Shown here piece by piece: positions 7,186 through 9,772 of a stretch of 9,772 nt of DNA. The DNA is taken from the NCBI GenBank assembly GCA_036823295.1, contig DAISGD010000085.1, forward strand, positions 1 through 9,772, given 5' to 3'. The notes under the pieces were generated by a model. The model was given only the letters and a program-made list of their open reading frames with translations. It was not told the origin of the DNA and searched no databases. Made by a program: the position numbers and the translations under genes. Positions within the stretch are counted from its first letter, which is position 1, and the number at the start of each line of letters is the position of its first letter. This DNA is from UBA4742 sp002403895. Its GTDB lineage: Bacteria > Actinomycetota > Acidimicrobiia > Acidimicrobiales > Acidimicrobilacustridaceae.

Positions 7186-7250
7186 GGTGAGGAAGGTCAG
7201 CGGCGAAGCGCTACCGCGTTCTCCTTACTCACGTCTGACCTGCACTTATG
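7186..7250 (+). repeat. Dispersed structured repeat, copy C
   Basis: The 21 bases at 7205-7225 are identical to copy A. The flanks match copy B (13 of 19 positions at 7186-7204), and similarity continues through a TGACC.GCAC motif. The fold is the clearest of the three copies. GTGAG (7187-7191) pairs with CTCAC (7228-7232). There is one mismatch (7192/7227), then AAGG (7193-7196) pairs with CCTT (7223-7226). After a small internal loop, GCGG (7200-7203) pairs with CCGC (7214-7217) around a 10-base loop. No T tract follows on either strand, so it is not an ordinary terminator. The region from 7115 to the permease stop at 7356 holds no other recognised feature. Confidence 0.75.
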
Positions 7251-7355
7251 CCCGTAAAGACCTCTGAAACCGACCGCTTGCGACGGCTCTACGTCGACCA
7301 GGAAATGACAATCTGCTGCGCCCCGGGTCTGGTGGAAGGTCTTGGTCGGCAGGAC

Positions 7356-7841
7356 TCAGGCCGAGCTCTCGCGCCCCTCCAGACCGACCGCCTGTCGAAG
7401 TTCGAGAACGTCTTGGCCGAGGTCGTCGTGACCGTCGGAAAGATGGTGCATCAAGTCGGCCAGCCCGTCCGCGATCGCGTTGAGCTTGTGCTGGACGGCT
7501 TCGTCGGCCCGGTACTGGCTGTTTTGCAGCAGCGCCACCATGAGAAAGGTGATGATCGTCGTGGCCGTGTTGATGATGAGCTGCCAGGTGTCGACGTTCT
7601 TGAGGAGGAAGTAGCTGGGCGCCCAAACCACTACCAGCGCAACGCAGGCAACGAAGAAGGGCGCGCGGCTGGCGAGCCGGGAGCCAGATCCGGCGAAACG
7701 ATCGAAGATGCTGACGTCATCTGACACTTGCGACGGCATGATCGTCCCGAGGGGCAACGGGAGGCGGCGCTTGGGCGGGGGAACCGTCGGCCCCTCATCG
7801 TCATCTGAATGTTGAGTTGATTGTTCGCCGGTGGTTGACAC
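7356..7841 (-). CDS. Low-affinity iron permease family membrane protein
   Basis: A 161-residue protein matching the small bacterial low-affinity iron permease family. The family core SIFDRFAGSGS is followed by a first membrane segment (PFFVACVALVVVWAPSYFLL, 61-80). The hallmark DTWQLIINTATTIITFLMVALLQNSQYRADEAVQHKL spans 84-120 and includes a second membrane segment (about 86-106). The N-terminal ~40 residues are polar and probably disordered; the C-terminal ~40 are a charged amphipathic helix. Only two membrane spans are present, so oligomerisation is expected if it forms a channel. Actual iron transport by bacterial members is not well established. It starts at GTG 7841 with AAGGGG (7849-7854 on the complement) 7 bases upstream. 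It has no close operon partner. Confidence 0.85.
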   Translation of the reverse strand: MSTTGEQSTQHSDDDEGPTVPPPKRRLPLPLGTIMPSQVSDDVSIFDRFAGSGSRLASRAPFFVACVALVVVWAPSYFLLKNVDTWQLIINTATTIITFLMVALLQNSQYRADEAVQHKLNAIADGLADLMHHLSDGHDDLGQDVLELRQAVGLEGRESSA

Positions 7842-8216
7842 GTGACGTCCCCTTCATCGTGGCCTGCATGCTGGCCTAAACCCGTCCCCATCGAACCAGA
7901 TCAGGCGCTGCCCAGTATTCGGCGGACTCATCGACGAATACCACCGCGCTGCCTGACCGGCGACGCAACGTATACTCCCCACCGACTCGTTCAACCCGCC
8001 TCGTCTCGCCCGGGCCCAGCCGTCAATCAGCTGCAGCCAGTTGCCGAGAGGCCGGCATGGGCGTTGGTAGAGGACTCGTAGGCGGTGGTGTTCGGCGGGG
8101 TCGCTCGTTGTCCCGACGCACCTCGCTGACGATCCAGCCGTGTCGGGGTCGAGGGCCACCGCGTCGCCGGCGACCGCCCGACCCCTTCGGGCGGCGGGAA
8201 GCGAGAGACTGCGTGC
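7842..8216. other. Intergenic region, no gene recognised
   Basis: This 375-bp gap lies between the divergent iron permease (-) and VOC remnant (+). It contains the permease ribosome-binding site at its left end. Open frames exist on both strands, but none gives a recognisable motif or domain. TATACT at 7971-7976 resembles a -10 box, but no matching -35 element is found at proper spacing on the plus strand. Confidence 0.4.
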
Positions 8217-8400
8217 ATGGCCCATCTGCACGATGTCGTGTTCGACTGTGAACACCCAGCGGCGCTCGCTCGCTACTGTGCGGCTGTTCTCGACGGCTAC
8301 GAGGTGGCCCCGTACGACCACGAGGGGCGCCGAGCCGACGCCGTCGAAGCACACGGGGGCGGCCGCTGCCTGTCCACGAAGCCGAATCTCCTCTCCGAGA
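8217..8400 (+). pseudogene. Truncated glyoxalase-like (VOC) protein remnant
   Basis: The first ~34 residues (MAHLHDVVFDCEHPAALARY..., ending EVAPYD) match the opening beta-alpha unit of actinobacterial glyoxalase-like VOC proteins, including the HPAALARxxAxxLDGY pattern. After APYD the usual continuation (acidic loop, then a PRLWF-type strand and the HLDL metal-site strand) is missing. Only a degenerate VEAHGGGRC segment may be residual. The frame stays open to 8537 but runs antisense through the flavodoxin-family gene, whose stop is at 8401, so the tail past about 8400 is not native. ATG 8217 has a purine-rich GCGAGAG about 8 bases upstream. Full-length relatives are about 120-240 residues, so this is most likely a broken gene. 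Confidence 0.6.
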
Positions 8401-9147
8401 TCACGCGCGGCGGTACTCGGGGTTCTCCCAATCGAAGCGTTGCCCTTGGTCCCATGCCGTGCGCTGGTTGCCGTAGGCCGGGATACCACCGGCGTCGTGC
8501 AGGAGCTTGGCCAGGTGCAGGAGGTTCCAGGTCATGAACGTGGTGTTGCGGCTGGTGAACTCGTTCTCGGGGCCGCCCGAACCGGGGTCGAGGTAGGAGG
8601 GGCCGGGCCCGGCTTCGCCGATCCAGCCCGCGTCGGCCTGGGGAGGAATCGTGTAGCCGATGTGCTGGAGGCTGTAGAGCACGTTCGAAGCGCAGTGCTT
8701 GATGCCGTCCTCGTTGCCGGTGATGAGACAGCCGCCGACTCTGCTGTAGTACTTCCACTGGCCTTGGTCGTTGAGGTCACCGGACGACGCGTAGAGCCGC
8801 TCGATGCACTTCTTCGTCTCGGAGCTGTTGTCGCCCAGCCAGATCGGGCCGGCGATCACCAGGATGTTCGCGTCCCACACCTTGGCCTGGATGGCCGGCC
8901 ACTCGTCGGTCGACCAGCCGTGCTCGGTCATATCGGGCCAGACACCAGTGGCGACGTCGTGATCGACGAGCCGAACGACTTCGATGCTGACGCCGTGCTT
9001 GGCCATGATCTCCGCTGACGCGTCGACGAGGGCCTGTGTGTTGGACACCTCGGGTGACCGCTTCAGGGTGCAGTTGATGAACAAGGCTCGCAACCCGCTG
9101 AAGTCGGGAGCTCTTGCGTCGTCTCCGCTTGTTTCGCTCGTTGCCAT
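8401..9147 (-). CDS. Flavodoxin-fold NAD(P)H-dependent FMN reductase-like protein
   Basis: A 248-residue flavoprotein of the NADPH-dependent FMN reductase/flavodoxin superfamily. The first strand and FMN-phosphate loop are ALFINCTLKRSPEVSNTQALVD (21-42). The second flavin contact is ILVIAGPIWLGDNSS (95-109), with the following helix TKKCIERLY. The third is GGCLITGNEDGIKHCASNVLYSLQHIGYTIPP (138-169). The C-terminal ~70 residues (GWIGEAGPGPSYLDPGSGGPENEFT, then NLLHLAKLL) form the extended lobe seen in WrbA-like and related reductases. It likely reduces quinones, FMN or other electrophiles with NAD(P)H in the cytoplasm; the substrate is unknown. It starts at ATG 9147 with only a weak AGG-type upstream site. 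Its 3' end meets the VOC remnant tail to tail. Confidence 0.88.
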   Translation of the reverse strand: MATSETSGDDARAPDFSGLRALFINCTLKRSPEVSNTQALVDASAEIMAKHGVSIEVVRLVDHDVATGVWPDMTEHGWSTDEWPAIQAKVWDANILVIAGPIWLGDNSSETKKCIERLYASSGDLNDQGQWKYYSRVGGCLITGNEDGIKHCASNVLYSLQHIGYTIPPQADAGWIGEAGPGPSYLDPGSGGPENEFTSRNTTFMTWNLLHLAKLLHDAGGIPAYGNQRTAWDQGQRFDWENPEYRRA

Positions 9148-9600
9148 GAACCGAACCTAGCTCTGGCGTCCCACCGACGCCGGGGCGTAGCGAAGTTCGC
9201 GGCGACAAGCTCGGCACCCCCGCCGTCCGCGTTGCACCCGACAACGCACACTCGACGAAACTGGGCCATGTGGGCCTGACTCGACGACGTCAACCGCGAC
9301 GCCGTGCTCCAGTCCTTGGCGATGGCCACCGTCGTTCTGGCGGCGGGTCAAGCGCGACGAGCGTCGACATTGTTCGCCACCGCTGCTCGCGGGTCAGACC
9401 GCGTCCCCACCGCTGACGATTCCTGTTGTCTCATTGCGCGCAACCACCGTCATGACCAGGCACAACGTCAACTTTGACAGATCCCGGCCGTGGCGATGGC
9501 AGCAGCGCCAGCCAGGTGCATATCCGTCTGGACGCCTGCCCACGAGGGCTCGAGCACGGGTGCATTGTGTCGCCGTTCAGGCAGCCGGCTCTGCTCGGCG
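9148..9600. other. Intergenic region, no gene recognised
   Basis: About 450 bp lie between the start of the flavodoxin-fold gene and the 3' end of the DinB-like gene, both on the minus strand. Short open frames on each strand lack family motifs and good start signals. TTGACA at 9474-9479 resembles a -35 box, but no -10 is found 16-18 bp downstream. It may hold a decayed gene that I cannot identify. Confidence 0.45.
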
Positions 9601-9772
9601 TCACCGCGGCGAACGGCTGGCGACGATCTGTTCACGCAGGATCTCGGCGTGGCCGTCGTGCTGCGCGAGCTCGCGGAGGACTTGCAGTTCGAGCGCCCAA
9701 ACGGGACGTGCTCCTCGCCCGGCGACGATTTCGTCGCTCCGGAGGCTGTAGGTGCCGGAAACTCGATCGTGG
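9601..9772 (-). CDS. DinB/DUF664-family protein, 3' end only
   Basis: On the minus strand the frame is open from the window edge to TGA at 9601-9603. It ends with a segment rich in family-like features: PVWALELQVLRELAQHDGHAEILREQIVASRSPR. The AQHxGHAEILREQI pattern is the last helix of the DinB-like four-helix bundle, in which the conserved histidine is the third metal ligand. Many actinobacterial members act as thiol-dependent (mycothiol or bacillithiol) S-transferases or are uncharacterised. The start and the other metal ligands lie outside the window, so this is a partial call. Confidence 0.55.
   Translation of the reverse strand, partial: HDRVSGTYSLRSDEIVAGRGARPVWALELQVLRELAQHDGHAEILREQIVASRSPR

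Noticed and set aside
7186..7250. Repeat copy C as a canonical integron attC site
   Set aside because: The fold is suggestive, but GTTRRRY/RYYYAAC core boxes are not at the stem base, the modules hold several genes in both orientations, and no integrase is in the window.
1..7250. CRISPR array
   Set aside because: The three repeat copies are kilobases apart with genes between them, without regular spacers.
7971..7976. TATACT as a -10 promoter element
   Set aside because: No acceptable -35 hexamer lies 16-18 bp upstream on the plus strand. On the minus strand the TTGAAC nearby gives poor spacing or a poor -10.
7854..8489. 211-codon minus-strand open frame across 7842-8216 and the VOC remnant
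   Set aside because: It overlaps the VOC motif on the other strand, shows no domain, and has a composition typical of random high-GC translation.
9434..9751. 105-codon plus-strand open frame near the right edge
   Set aside because: The minus strand there carries a DinB-like C-terminus. The plus-strand product is Arg/Ser/Ala-rich and has no motif.

Overview
The window looks like accessory chromosome from a high-GC actinobacterium. GC content is high throughout, GTG and TTG starts are common, and the recognisable families (low-affinity iron permease, DinB/DUF664, glyoxalase-like VOC, actinobacterial-type metallophosphoesterase) are typical of that phylum. No ribosomal or phylogenetic marker is present, so nothing finer can be claimed.

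Layout. 1-110 is copy A of a structured dispersed repeat. 281-1105 (-) is a class I SAM methyltransferase. 1218-1787 (+) is an unrecognised protein. 1911-2298 (+) is a metallophosphoesterase broken by a one-base frameshift in a G run, with a degenerate tail that runs into repeat copy B (2246-2366). 5778 to 2360 on the minus strand is a three-gene set, transcribed in this order: an RNase J-like metallo-beta-lactamase/beta-CASP hydrolase, a protein with a PD-(D/E)XK-nuclease-like C-terminus, and a zinc-ribbon/coiled-coil protein. 5892-7112 is a complete-ended IS630-type element (14-bp perfect inverted repeats, TA duplication) inserted 113 bp upstream of that set; its transposase is split over three frames. 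7186-7250 is repeat copy C. Then come a low-affinity iron permease family protein (-), a truncated glyoxalase/VOC remnant (+), a flavodoxin-fold protein (-), and at the right edge the 3' end of a DinB-family gene (-).

How the parts may work together. The tight MBL-to-nuclease junction (16 bp) and shared orientation suggest one functional unit that joins an RNA/DNA-processing hydrolase, a second putative nuclease and a nucleic-acid-binding-like zinc protein. With flanking direct repeats, an IS and several broken genes, this is the best candidate for an undescribed system, possibly nucleic-acid defence; that role is inferred, not shown.

The most striking non-coding signal is the repeat itself. 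Copies B and C fold into the same imperfect hairpin, and two stem positions change in a compensatory way between them, so the fold rather than the sequence seems to be conserved. The three copies lie in one orientation and divide the left 7 kb into modules.
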